33,112 bases of DNA from Patescibacteria group bacterium (GCA_004299275.1 SCSU01000049.1:1-33112), one strand, 5' to 3'; counted from the first letter of the stretch, positions 7,489 through 14,877 are shown. A program made the numbers and translations. Notes: generated from the letters alone by a model not told the origin.

Positions 7489-9858
7489 ATGTTCCTTCGC
7501 CAACGTCCGGCAAAAAGCGGATTTTCTTTTTCTCGCCGCGGTACGGTCTCAGCCAAGACAACTGTCTTGGACAAGCTAGCTAAAATATTCCTTTTACTAG
7601 CCGCCTTTTTGGGAATTTTCGCCGTGAGCCCCTGGGCCGCGGACGTTCACCAGTTCCCAAAGTTTTCTACTTTTACCCTGTTCGCAATTCTGGGAGCGTT
7701 TTTTTGGCTGTTGGGGCGGGTGCGAACCAAGGATTTTTCGTTTTATGAATTTCCGGGCTGGCAGGCGCTCGCGGCGGTTGTAGGCATTGCTCTGCTCTCC
7801 GCGCTTTTCTCCGGCAACCCGGGCCTGGCCATCTTGGGCAACCCGGCCGGCGTTGGCCTGTCTTTTGTCGGTTTGGCGGCTTTATACCTTTTTATATTCA
7901 GCGGCAGGCAGTATTTGCAAAACCCGAACGGGCTCCGACGTTTGCGAGCTGGTTTGGCCTGGTGTGTTGCCATTGCCTTCCTGTTTTTCGCAATCAGAAC
8001 CTTTGTGCCCTTGCCGGTTTTTTTCGGCCGGCTGGGCCTGTCCATTTTCTCCCGTTTGCCGTTGGAAATGGCGGCAGTGGCTGCGGCCATGGCCGTTCTC
8101 TCGCTCGCCGTTCTCTCCACCAATGTTTTTACGCCGCTAAAAACGGCGTTGTGGTCCGGCCTCGGAGTGCTCGCGCTCGTGCTGGTGGTGCTAATCGGTT
8201 CCCCGGCCGCCTGGGCGGGGCTGCTCCTCGGCTCTCTGCTCACACTCGCCGCGACTGTGAGCCGCGGCAGATGGCGCGGCGTCTGGTCCGCAGTCGGCGC
8301 CCTGCTTGTCCTCGCGTCTTTGCCCTTTGCCTTTTTCGGCACGCCGCGGGCCTTGCGCCTGGCCTTGCCTATTGAAAATACGCTTAACGTCAACGAGTCG
8401 TGGAGCATCACCAAAAATGTCCTTTACCGCGACGCGAAGCAGTTTTTGCTGGGCACTGGTTTTGGCGGTTACCCCGTGGCCTTCGCGGCGTATCGTCCGG
8501 CGGAATTGAATTTTTCATCGGCTTTTGGCGCCACGCTCCTCGCTCCGGCCGGCGTGTTTTATCTGATGCTCGTTGAGGGGGGCGTTCTAATGTTTATCCC
8601 TTTGCTGATTTTCATCGCCCTGACGCTCGTCTCGGTTTTCCGCGTCTGGAACCGGCGTCCGGCCGAGGGACCCCGGAGCCGGATTAAAGCCGCTTTAGGC
8701 CGCGGCGGCGAGAGCCAATTTCAATTCGGCGATGTTTGGCCGTTTATCGTCGCCTTTCTGGCGTTGCGCGCGGCCACTTTTTTCAGCGTGCCGTCGTTTT
8801 CAATTACGGTTCTGATGATTGTTTTGCTGACCCTTTACTTCGCTGGCTCAGCCGGTTTTTTGGGCGTAGCCGAACCAAGCGCTTCCTACGCCGCGAAATT
8901 ATTGGCAAAGCCGCGCGTCCGGCTGGCCAAAACAATTACCGCCGCAGTCCTTCTTGTTCTTTTTCTGTTTTTTTGGGGCCAGCAGACAATCGCCGAGGCC
9001 TATTTTGGACAAGCCATCAGGGCCTACGCTCAACGGGATTTGACGGCGGCGGAACAGCTGGCGCGAACGGCACAGTCGCTTAACGGAGGAGACGCCCGTT
9101 TCGCGCTGGGGCTGGCGCAAGTGCTCGCGGAACGCGCGTCGGCGGAGCTAAAAAATGCTGCTCAAACCGCGGCCGCCGTTGCGGCGCTCTCCCAAGCCGC
9201 CGCCTTCAAAGGTCAGGGCGCTGATTACTGGATTGCTCTTGCGGCCGCGGCGCGCGGACCGTCGGCAACTAACGAACAGGCCAAAAAAATTATGAATGAA
9301 AGCGCTGAGCGGGCCGAGGCGGCCGTGCCCGGGAATCCGGCTCTGCGTTTGGCCGTCGGCGACCTCTACGCCGCGAGCGGAGATTACGCTAACGCGATTG
9401 TTCGTTATCAAGCGGCGATACTTTTAAAAGCGGATTATTTGGCGGCCTACTTCCGCGCCGCCGACGTGGCCCTTAAGGCCGGCGATACGAATCGGGCTCA
9501 AGGTTTCGCGCTCACCGCCGTGCAGATTAATCCGGCGAACGCCGACGCCCTGACTTTGTTCGTCAACGTTTCGCTTACTAGACGCGCGCCGGGCGACGAG
9601 ACTGCCGCCGCCGCGGCGCTGGAGAGCTTGGCGGTGGTTCAGCCCTCAAATACCGCCGCTCTGGCTATCCTTGGCCAGCTTTATGAAAAACTGGGCCAGC
9701 TCACCGAAGCGCGGCGAGTTTTTGAACGTCTTAACCAGTTGGCACCGGAGACGCAGGGGCTCGGCCAAAAATTACAGGAGCTCAACGCGGCGATCGCCGC
9801 CGCGGCCTCGAGCACGCCGGCGGAAGCTCCTAAGGAAAAAACAGGGACTAAAAATTAG
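7489..9858 (+). CDS. Wzy/O-antigen-ligase-like membrane protein with C-terminal TPR domain
   Basis: The product is 789 residues. The first ~490 residues hold many hydrophobic helices arranged as in O-antigen ligase/polymerase proteins. A conserved-looking loop, NVNESWSITKNVLYRDAKQF, precedes LLGTGFGGYPVAFAAYRP, which resembles the Wzy_C loop. The C-terminal ~290 residues are Ala-rich tetratricopeptide repeats; the clearest are LRLAVGDLYAASGDYANAIV, YFRAADVALKAGDTNRAQGF and ILGQLYEKLGQLTEARRVFE. The protein probably acts in envelope glycan or glycoprotein assembly, with the TPR part as a protein-binding platform. It follows the ATPase gene by 32 nt and may share its transcript. The substrate is unknown. 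Confidence 0.8.
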   Translation: MFLRQRPAKSGFSFSRRGTVSAKTTVLDKLAKIFLLLAAFLGIFAVSPWAADVHQFPKFSTFTLFAILGAFFWLLGRVRTKDFSFYEFPGWQALAAVVGIALLSALFSGNPGLAILGNPAGVGLSFVGLAALYLFIFSGRQYLQNPNGLRRLRAGLAWCVAIAFLFFAIRTFVPLPVFFGRLGLSIFSRLPLEMAAVAAAMAVLSLAVLSTNVFTPLKTALWSGLGVLALVLVVLIGSPAAWAGLLLGSLLTLAATVSRGRWRGVWSAVGALLVLASLPFAFFGTPRALRLALPIENTLNVNESWSITKNVLYRDAKQFLLGTGFGGYPVAFAAYRPAELNFSSAFGATLLAPAGVFYLMLVEGGVLMFIPLLIFIALTLVSVFRVWNRRPAEGPRSRIKAALGRGGESQFQFGDVWPFIVAFLALRAATFFSVPSFSITVLMIVLLTLYFAGSAGFLGVAEPSASYAAKLLAKPRVRLAKTITAAVLLVLFLFFWGQQTIAEAYFGQAIRAYAQRDLTAAEQLARTAQSLNGGDARFALGLAQVLAERASAELKNAAQTAAAVAALSQAAAFKGQGADYWIALAAAARGPSATNEQAKKIMNESAERAEAAVPGNPALRLAVGDLYAASGDYANAIVRYQAAILLKADYLAAYFRAADVALKAGDTNRAQGFALTAVQINPANADALTLFVNVSLTRRAPGDETAAAAALESLAVVQPSNTAALAILGQLYEKLGQLTEARRVFERLNQLAPETQGLGQKLQELNAAIAAAASSTPAEAPKEKTGTKN

Positions 9859-9867
9859 AAAACAGTC

Positions 9868-9960
9868 CTACGCAAGTACGAATTAAATACGAAAATACGA
9901 ATCCTAAAGGACTAAGAAATTACGAATTCGTAGTTTCGTGCTCGATTCGTACTTTCGTAG
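9868..9960. repeat. 93-bp intergenic inverted-repeat element rich in TACGAA/TTCGTA
   Basis: The ends are a 16-bp inverted repeat with one mismatch: CTACGCAAGTACGAAT (9868-9883) and ATTCGTACTTTCGTAG (9945-9960). Inside are further TACGAA copies (9888, 9896, 9921), a perfect 12-bp palindrome TACGAATTCGTA (9921-9932) and a small TCCTaaAGGA hairpin (9902-9911). It is AT-rich compared with its neighbours and fills the gap between the Wzy-TPR gene and the hydrolase. It resembles a REP/MITE-like element, and could also stop transcription as a hairpin. Confidence 0.75.
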
Positions 9961-9972
9961 CCTAAAAAAACT

Positions 9973-10644
9973 ATGGAAAAAATTTCGTTTGTAACTTCCG
10001 ACAGGGTGACGATTGTCGGCGCTTGGCAGGACGCGTCGGGGAAAAGGGGAGTGGCTCTGCTGCTCCATATGATGCCCGAAACCAAGGAGAGCTACGCCGA
10101 GCTCCAAACCCGATTAGCCGCCGCGCTCATTGCCTCGCTCGCGATTGACCTGCGCGGACACGGCGAAAGTTTGGTCTGCGACGAGAACGCGACGCTGAAT
10201 TATAAGGACTTTGACGATGGTGGCCATCAGGCCTCGCGATTCGATATCCAAGCGGCGGCGGAATGGTTAAATAAACAGCAGGTAATGGGTTTGAATCGCC
10301 TGGCGCTCGTCGGCGCCTCCATCGGCGCTAATCTGGCCCTGCAGTTTGCGGCGGAACACCGCGAGGTAGCGGCAGTGGCGGCGCTCTCGCCCGGGCTAGA
10401 TTACCGCGGGGTCGCCGCCGCCGGTCCGGTTACTGCGCTGTCAAAAAATCAAAAATTGCTTCTGGTCGCGAGTGATGATGATAGTTACTCTGCGGAAACG
10501 ATTCAGGAACTGGCAAAAATTTCACCTGCCAAAATAACCGTAATTAAATTCAAAAATGCCGGACACGGAACCAATATGTTTAAAGCTGAACCGGCATTTC
10601 CTGAACAATTGACTCGCTGGATCTCGGAAGCCGTTTCCGATTGA
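9973..10644 (+). CDS. Alpha/beta hydrolase
   Basis: The product is 223 residues, a small single-domain alpha/beta hydrolase. The oxyanion region is LLLHMMPETKESY. The catalytic-elbow serine is in GASIG (about residue 115). A likely acid is in LLLVASDDDSYSAETI and the histidine is in NAGHGTNMF near residue 196. The nearest families are dienelactone-hydrolase-like and acyl-esterase-like enzymes; the substrate is unknown. No signal peptide is present, so it is cytoplasmic. It begins directly after the inverted-repeat element. Its stop codon lies inside the TTGACA box of the next gene's promoter. Confidence 0.85.
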   Translation: MEKISFVTSDRVTIVGAWQDASGKRGVALLLHMMPETKESYAELQTRLAAALIASLAIDLRGHGESLVCDENATLNYKDFDDGGHQASRFDIQAAAEWLNKQQVMGLNRLALVGASIGANLALQFAAEHREVAAVAALSPGLDYRGVAAAGPVTALSKNQKLLLVASDDDSYSAETIQELAKISPAKITVIKFKNAGHGTNMFKAEPAFPEQLTRWISEAVSD

Positions 10645-10668
10645 CAATTATAAGCAGCGCGCTATCAT
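10641..10668 (+). promoter_or_regulatory. Consensus promoter of the orphan gene at 10692
   Basis: TTGACA (10641-10646), a 16-nt spacer and TATCAT (10663-10668). The -35 box overlaps the stop codon of the hydrolase gene. The transcript would carry a GGAGG ribosome-binding site (10683-10687) before the ATG at 10692. Confidence 0.6.
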
Positions 10669-10691
10669 TACCGGCTGACCCCGGAGGATTA

Positions 10692-11216
10692 ATGGGAGAA
10701 AGCGCCAGAAATCAGCCCAGAACAACGGTTGGCCGGCCGCCGCCCAAGCTCCGTTTTCGGCTTTTGCCGGGAGTGGTCGCCAAAACCGTGGACGACGCCG
10801 GTGAGGTCGTCTTGGCGGTAATCGACTTCCAGCGAGGCTATGCCAAACTGGTGGAGGTCTACGAGACCGGTCCGGAGCAGGGATTGGCTCGGAGCATCAT
10901 CATCAACTTCAGCTCCGACGAGGTGTTCCTGGCCAGGGCCGACTACGCTGAGGCGAGCAGAGAAGCGCGGGCCGCTAAGCAGGTGGTGCGCTACGTCCGC
11001 TACACGGTGAGATCGTTCGGTCAGCGGATAGAGATTCGTGAGTTCTATCCGCCGCACGAGCGGCACCGTTACGCGCTCGTAGACCCGGTCGCCGGCGCGC
11101 TGGAGTTGCCGGGTTGGATAGGGGAAAACGTAACGCATAACTCCGCCACTGACGCCTATCAGATTGCTTTGGAGGCGTGGAAGAGCGGCGGAGTCGAGCG
11201 CGGCGAGTCGCTGTAG
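10692..11216 (+). CDS. Orphan hypothetical protein with strong Shine-Dalgarno
   Basis: I do not recognise this 174-residue protein. The frame opens at 10641, but the ATG at 10692 is preceded by GGAGG at 4 nt distance and by a TTGACA/TATCAT promoter, so it is the likely start. The product is soluble and charged: a Pro/Arg-rich N-terminus (RTTVGRPPPKLRFRLLPG), strand-like segments (VVLAVIDFQRGYAKLVEVY), a helical Arg/Ala stretch (ARADYAEASREARAAKQ) and a C-terminal region ending in DAYQIALEAWKSGG. The strong SD is unlike the SD-less housekeeping genes around it, a hint of different origin or expression. The other strand has a 184-residue open frame (10689-11243) without such signals. Confidence 0.6.
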   Translation: MGESARNQPRTTVGRPPPKLRFRLLPGVVAKTVDDAGEVVLAVIDFQRGYAKLVEVYETGPEQGLARSIIINFSSDEVFLARADYAEASREARAAKQVVRYVRYTVRSFGQRIEIREFYPPHERHRYALVDPVAGALELPGWIGENVTHNSATDAYQIALEAWKSGGVERGESL

Positions 11217-11235
11217 CACCCGCCGTATTTTTTTT
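11201..11235 (+). terminator. Possible terminator of the orphan gene
   Basis: CGGCG (11201-11205) can pair with CGCCG (11221-11225) across a 15-nt loop, followed by TA and eight Ts (11228-11235). The stem is short, so this is a weak call. It sits in the convergent gap before the minus-strand metal locus. Confidence 0.4.
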
Positions 11236-11247
11236 CGCGACAACGAA

Positions 11248-11508
11248 TTATTTTACGGCTTTGACCAGGCTCGTGTTATGCATCCAGACGATGTACCAGG
11301 CGAAGACCCAGGCGAAGACAAACAGATACACCGCGCCGAAAATTATGCTGCCGATATTGCCCCAGACGAAACCGGGGAGCAGCTCGAAAAGTGAATGATG
11401 AAGTTCAGCGGTCTTGCCCGTAAGGAACGTGCCATAAATTAAACAAACAACATAGAATACTTCCGTCCCGAGGACGCAGAGCCAGCCGTAACGTTTTAAC
11501 TGCAGCAT
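11248..11508 (-). CDS. Small two-helix membrane protein (DUF5676-like)
   Basis: The product is about 86 residues from the ATG at 11508 (MLQLKRYGWLCVLGTEVFYV). Two hydrophobic segments flank a polar loop (KTAELHHSLFELLPGF), and the second (WGNIGSIIFGAVYLFVFAWVFAWYIV) resembles small membrane proteins of the DUF5676 type; this family call is from memory and tentative. A longer open frame starts at 11607 but overlaps the upstream gene heavily. It is the last gene of the minus-strand unit headed by the metal-sensing regulator, so a role in metal tolerance or envelope response is plausible but unproven. Confidence 0.6.
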   Translation of the reverse strand: MLQLKRYGWLCVLGTEVFYVVCLIYGTFLTGKTAELHHSLFELLPGFVWGNIGSIIFGAVYLFVFAWVFAWYIVWMHNTSLVKAVK

Positions 11509-11527
11509 ATAATTAAGTTTAGATGAT

Positions 11528-11758
11528 TTAATTTTTGCAGCAATCCTGCTGTCCCTTTTCTTGTTCACGATAGATGATAGCGCAGACCAGGGCCGAGATG
11601 CCGACAAGGGTCAGGACGATGGCGTCGTTATAGAGATGCGGCTGGGAAAATCCCCATACCCTGCCGTTCTCTCCGGCAACCCACGCACTCACTAGGGCCA
11701 GTCCGCCCGAGATGCCGAAAATGCGGCCGAGCCAATGCATGATGGATGATTTTTTCAT
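11528..11758 (-). CDS. Small membrane protein with C-terminal Cys pair
   Basis: The product is 76 residues (MKKSSIMHWLGRIFGISG at the N-terminus) with two predicted helices, around 8-27 and 43-62. The C-terminal tail reads YREQEKGQQDCCKN. Adjacent cysteines in a short tail can bind soft metals, which fits its place behind a CsoR/RcnR-family gene. It starts 55 nt after that gene; between them is a perfect 8-bp stem hairpin. I do not recognise a named family. The function is inferred only from neighbourhood and the Cys pair. Confidence 0.65.
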   Translation of the reverse strand: MKKSSIMHWLGRIFGISGGLALVSAWVAGENGRVWGFSQPHLYNDAIVLTLVGISALVCAIIYREQEKGQQDCCKN

Positions 11759-11783
11759 AGCGTCTATTTGATTGATTATTTTT

Positions 11784-11809
11784 TCGCGCCATCGACCTCT
11801 TTGGCGCGA
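11784..11809. other. Hairpin between the metal-sensor gene and the small membrane gene
   Basis: TCGCGCCA (11784-11791) and TGGCGCGA (11802-11809) form a perfect 8-bp stem with a 10-nt loop. On the minus-strand transcript it is followed by A-residues, not U, so it is not an intrinsic terminator. It may set mRNA stability or relative expression. Confidence 0.5.
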
Positions 11810-11813
11810 GGTG

Positions 11814-12086
11814 CTATTTATTTGACAGGGTATAAACCCGGACTAGCTCTTTTATGGCTTTTTCTTCCTCATTTTTCCGGCCCATTTGGCGTCTGACATG
11901 AGTCCGTAAGTGATTCTCTAGGAGAAAAGCATCGAGACTTTTGAGCGAGCGTTGGATGGAGAGCGATTGTGCCAAGAGCTCGGGGCAATAGATTTCTTTT
12001 TCAATCGCCCGAATAAGGCCATCCAGCTGACCTCGGATAATTTTCGCGCGGTGGACAGACCGTTTTTTGAGTTTTTGGTTCAGCAC
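11814..12086 (-). CDS. CsoR/RcnR-family metal-sensing repressor
   Basis: The product is 90 residues with a GTG start at 12086 (MLNQKLKKRSVHRAKIIRGQ), the all-helical CsoR/RcnR/FrmR fold (DUF156). It has the family core GQLDGLIRAIEKEIYC, LAQSLSIQRSLKSLDAFLLE and NHLRTHV. The metal ligands align as C34, H59 and H63, with the usual 25 and 4 residue spacing. CsoR copper sensors have Cys-His-Cys; Cys-His-His is the RcnR (Ni/Co) pattern, although the RcnR His3 is absent here. Metal specificity is therefore uncertain. It heads a minus-strand unit with two small membrane proteins. Its promoter spacer contains two G5 tracts, matching the operators of this family, so autorepression is likely. Confidence 0.88.
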   Translation of the reverse strand: MLNQKLKKRSVHRAKIIRGQLDGLIRAIEKEIYCPELLAQSLSIQRSLKSLDAFLLENHLRTHVRRQMGRKNEEEKAIKELVRVYTLSNK

Positions 12087-12127
12087 AGGTTTGAGTTGAT
12101 TATTAAGTTCTTAGGGCGATATTGCAT

Positions 12128-12156
12128 AGGATATACCCCCTCCCCCTATCAGTCAA
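12128..12156 (-). promoter_or_regulatory. Promoter with embedded G-tract operator for the metal-sensor unit
   Basis: On the minus strand: TTGACT (12156-12151), a 17-nt spacer GATAGGGGGAGGGGGTA (12150-12134) and TATCCT (12133-12128). The two G5 tracts flanked by AT-rich ends are like the G-tract operators of RcnR/FrmR/CsoR proteins. Repressor bound here would cover the promoter itself. The distance to the GTG start is about 41 nt. Confidence 0.7.
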
Positions 12157-12211
12157 GAGGAACTGTGGATATCCGCCGCCCGAACGACTGCCGCGATTCA
12201 ATCCTCGTTTA

Positions 12212-12240
12212 GTGACAGGACTGTTCAAAAAGGTTATACT
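12212..12240 (+). promoter_or_regulatory. Promoter of mnmA (near-leaderless)
   Basis: GTGACA (12212-12217), an exact 17-nt spacer and TATACT (12235-12240), with only 10 nt to the ATG at 12251. The predicted leader is 3-4 nt, with no ribosome-binding site. Confidence 0.65.
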
Positions 12241-12250
12241 GTCGCTCGTT

Positions 12251-13327
12251 ATGAAGTTAACGCGAAAAAAATCAGGTAAAATTAGCGAAGCCGTCGCGCC
12301 AAAAGTTTTACTGGCCCTTTCCGGCGGCGTGGACTCGGCGGTCGCCGCCTTGCTTTTAAAAGAACGCGGATTTTCTGTTATCGGCGCCTTTATCAGGATG
12401 TTTGAGAGTGCCGAGAATTGCGGCTGGAGAGCCGAGCAGCGTGACGCTCTCGCCGTCGGGGCGCGGCTGAACATCCCGGTTATCACCTTTGATTGGAGCG
12501 CGGAATATGAGCGGCAGGTGCTTCGTGATTTTTATTCCGGTTATGCCGCCGGCGAAACGCCCAACCCCGACATCCTCTGCAACAGCCGCGTTAAATTCCC
12601 TCTTTTACGGCGCGAGGCGGAGCGTCGCGGGATTGAATATATTGCCTCCGGCCATTATGCCCGCGTTAAAATCTCCAAGGACGGGACGGCGCGGCTGCTC
12701 GCGGCCGCGGATAACGAAAAGGACCAAACCTACTTCCTCTCCGGCCTAGAACAGGACGATTTGAGAAAAACGATTTTTCCGGTCGGCGAACTGACCAAAA
12801 AGGAGGTAAGGGCGCTGGCGCGCGAGGCGGGACTCGCGGTCTGGGATAAGCGCTCCACCCGCGGCATTTGTTTTGTCGGCCAGGTTGACTTGCCAGTTTT
12901 TTTGAACCGCCGCGTTGCCGGGGAGCCCGGCCCGATTGTTGACCGCGACGGCCGCGAACGCGGGCGGCACGGCGGCATTCATTCCTTCACCATCGGGCAG
13001 AGGCATGGATTTGGCGTCGGCGGCGGCGCGCCGCTTTATGTCTTAGAAAAAATATCGGAGCGGAATGCTTTGGTGGTAACAGCCGACGAGGCAGACTTGT
13101 ATAGTAGTCAGGTGTATTTGCGCGATTTGCGCTGGATTGCCGGCGCGCCAGCCGCCGACGCTGAGCTTTGGGCGCGAGTCCGGTATCGCGCGCCACTTGT
13201 GCCCGCGCGGCTTACAGATGACTTAGTTCGGTTCCAAACGCCCTCCAGAGCCGTAACACCCGGACAACAAGTGGTTTTTTACCGCGGCGAGGAATGTCTC
13301 GGCGGCGGGACAGTGCGATCATTGTGA
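12251..13327 (+). CDS. mnmA: tRNA-specific 2-thiouridylase MnmA
   Basis: MnmA puts sulfur on the wobble uridine (s2U34) of Lys, Glu and Gln tRNAs, using ATP to activate the base. The product from the ATG at 12251 is 358 residues, the usual length. It has the PP-loop LALSGGVDSAVAALLL (21-36), the first catalytic cysteine in TPNPDILCNSRVKF (C110) and the second in STRGICFVGQ (C207), then the C-terminal barrel with FTIGQRHGFGVGG. The motif around the second cysteine is normally STGICFIGE; here an extra Arg is present. The frame extends upstream to 12122, but that part overlaps the promoter. No genes for the sulfur-relay partners are nearby. Confidence 0.95.
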   Translation: MKLTRKKSGKISEAVAPKVLLALSGGVDSAVAALLLKERGFSVIGAFIRMFESAENCGWRAEQRDALAVGARLNIPVITFDWSAEYERQVLRDFYSGYAAGETPNPDILCNSRVKFPLLRREAERRGIEYIASGHYARVKISKDGTARLLAAADNEKDQTYFLSGLEQDDLRKTIFPVGELTKKEVRALAREAGLAVWDKRSTRGICFVGQVDLPVFLNRRVAGEPGPIVDRDGRERGRHGGIHSFTIGQRHGFGVGGGAPLYVLEKISERNALVVTADEADLYSSQVYLRDLRWIAGAPAADAELWARVRYRAPLVPARLTDDLVRFQTPSRAVTPGQQVVFYRGEECLGGGTVRSL

Positions 13328-13345
13328 ATAGTGAGTCGTGAGCCA

Positions 13346-13386
13346 CCCCGACGTAACGTCGGGGCGGGGTCCCGCCAAAGGCGGGA
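13346..13386. repeat. Tandem GC-rich hairpins between mnmA and the carboxypeptidase gene
   Basis: The first is CCCCGACGT-A-ACGTCGGGG (13346-13364), nine-base arms. The second is TCCCGCC-AAA-GGCGGGA (13370-13386). Neither is followed by a T-run, so a standard intrinsic terminator is not shown. They look like dispersed REP-type hairpins and may protect the mnmA mRNA 3' end. Confidence 0.65.
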
Positions 13387-13406
13387 TAGTAAGTAGAACA
13401 ATGATG

Positions 13407-13412
13407 TATACT
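13407..13412 (+). promoter_or_regulatory. -10 box of the D,D-carboxypeptidase gene
   Basis: TATACT, 30 nt before the ATG at 13443. No clear -35 is seen; the upstream side is occupied by the tandem hairpins. Confidence 0.4.
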
Positions 13413-13442
13413 GAAGTCGAAAGTTCCGAAGATCTCAATATC

Positions 13443-14321
13443 ATGAAACGCATTAAAACAATTATCACAGCAGCCGCATTTTTTTTCTCCAGCGCGGCGT
13501 CAGCCACAGCTCTGGCCACGACCGCGCCAGAATTGACCAAGAGCTGGGGCGATTTGCCGGAAACGGAGCTCTCGGCCAAATCGGCGATTGTCGTGGACTG
13601 GCGGACAGGCGCTCTTCTCTATTCCAAAAATCCTGACTCGCCGCGTTCCGCCGCCAGTCTTACCAAACTGATGACCGCGGTGATTTTTTTGGAGCAGAAA
13701 CCGCGCTGGCAAAATTCTGCCGCCTTGCTAGAAGAAGATGAAGTCGGCGGCGGCCGTCTGCGCCTGGCCGCGGGCACCCGCCTCACGGTCAAAGATCTTT
13801 TTTACTCCGCGCTGGTCGGCTCGGCCAATAACGCGGCCATGGCTCTTATGCGCCTATCGGGAATGGAGCGACTCCAATTTATCCGAGACATGAACGTTAG
13901 AGCCGCCACTTTAGGCATGGTTGGCACCTCTTACGTTGAACCCACGGGCATGAGTCCGGAAAATGTAACGACCGCGCGGGATGTGATAAAACTGGCGGCC
14001 TACGCTTTTGCCAATAAGACAATAAGGAGGGCGACGCAAACCGGCGAATACCGTTTTAAAACGCAAAAGCCAGTAATTGAAAAACGGATTAAAAACACCA
14101 ATTCTCTGCTTTTGGACGACAATAACGGCTTGTGGATTACTGGCGGCAAGACTGGTTATTTAGAGGAAGCGCAATATAATCTGGTCATCGCCGCGGAGAC
14201 GCCCGGGCACGACAAACGGATTATCGTCGCGATTCTCGGCGCCGATAGCAAACAAAAATCGTTTGAGGAAGCTGAGCGTCTGGTAAAATGGGCCTGGACT
14301 AATTATGAGTGGATCAAATAA
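13443..14321 (+). CDS. Serine-type D-Ala-D-Ala carboxypeptidase (peptidase S11)
   Basis: A penicillin-binding protein of the DacA/PBP5 type that trims the terminal D-Ala from peptidoglycan stem peptides outside the membrane. The start at 13443 gives 292 residues and a clear signal peptide (MKRIKTIITAAAFFFSSAAS, cleaved after about A22-A25). The frame upstream of it reads through the intergenic hairpins and is not used. Active-site motifs are in order: S72-L-T-K75, S127-A-N129 and K236-T-G238 within WITGGKTGYLEE. The second C-terminal beta domain and amphipathic anchor of PBP5 are missing, so the protein is a bare catalytic domain held, if at all, by its signal segment. It overlaps the next gene by 17 nt. 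Confidence 0.92.
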   Translation: MKRIKTIITAAAFFFSSAASATALATTAPELTKSWGDLPETELSAKSAIVVDWRTGALLYSKNPDSPRSAASLTKLMTAVIFLEQKPRWQNSAALLEEDEVGGGRLRLAAGTRLTVKDLFYSALVGSANNAAMALMRLSGMERLQFIRDMNVRAATLGMVGTSYVEPTGMSPENVTTARDVIKLAAYAFANKTIRRATQTGEYRFKTQKPVIEKRIKNTNSLLLDDNNGLWITGGKTGYLEEAQYNLVIAAETPGHDKRIIVAILGADSKQKSFEEAERLVKWAWTNYEWIK

Positions 14322-14877
14322 TTTGTTGTTTCTTGCGGCGGCGGTCGTGCTTTTTGGTTTTGTCTGCAAACGTCCCAACCCGACGCCGTTCGTTTTGCCG
14401 ACCAACGCACCTCCACCGCCGCTTGTAAACATGGAGGTAAAAACCGTTGCTATTTATCTTATTGCCGAAGACGGAACTTACGCCAGGGATGATGCCGCCA
14501 AGGTTTTTGGCGCCAAAATAATCGGCTGTAATGATTACGCTGTCCCGGTCAGGATTCCCTCTGAAATTGACGTTTCCCTAAAAAATTATCTGACTTTTCT
14601 CTTAGGCTTTTCGGATCGCAAAGCCACAGAAGATTATGGATATAGGAATTATTTGGCCGCGCAAAAATTGACGGTTGATACCGTAGACAAAACGGCTGAT
14701 GGGAGTTTCTTGGTAAATCTCAAGGGCGAGATTTTTTCCGCTGGTGTCTGCGACGACCCGCGCATTATAGAACAGGTGGAGCTTACCGCCGCTCAATTCG
14801 GCAAAGTAAAGATATTATTGAATGGTTCAGAATCCGCTTGGCGCTGTTTCGGCGACCAAAGCGGACTTTGTAAATAA
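14305..14877 (+). CDS. GerMN-domain extracytoplasmic protein, probably anchored
   Basis: The product is 190 residues. The N-terminus MSGSNNLLFLAAAVVLFGFVC is a membrane or lipoprotein-type signal; FGFVC with Cys at about 21 is a loose lipobox. A Pro-rich stretch (PNPTPFVLPTNAPPPP) follows. The rest resembles the GerMN domain: VKTVAIYLIAEDG, LKNYLTFLLG, DGSFLVNLKGEI and IIEQVELTAAQFGKVKILLN. GerMN domains occur in envelope proteins of many non-sporulating bacteria and are thought to bind or remodel cell-wall components. It overlaps the carboxypeptidase gene by 17 nt, which supports a cell-wall role and translational coupling. There is no sign of sporulation genes. Confidence 0.75.
   Translation: MSGSNNLLFLAAAVVLFGFVCKRPNPTPFVLPTNAPPPPLVNMEVKTVAIYLIAEDGTYARDDAAKVFGAKIIGCNDYAVPVRIPSEIDVSLKNYLTFLLGFSDRKATEDYGYRNYLAAQKLTVDTVDKTADGSFLVNLKGEIFSAGVCDDPRIIEQVELTAAQFGKVKILLNGSESAWRCFGDQSGLCK

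Noticed and set aside
10689-11243. 184-residue open frame on the minus strand opposite the orphan gene
   Set aside because: The plus strand has a TTGACA/TATCAT promoter and GGAGG before its ATG; the minus frame has none and is probably a GC-driven shadow.
13346-13386. Tandem hairpins as a standard intrinsic terminator of mnmA
   Set aside because: No T-run follows either hairpin; recorded as repeats instead.
13338-13442. N-terminal extension of the D,D-carboxypeptidase from a GTG at 13338
   Set aside because: It reads through intergenic hairpins and the -10 box; the ATG at 13443 gives a clean signal peptide.
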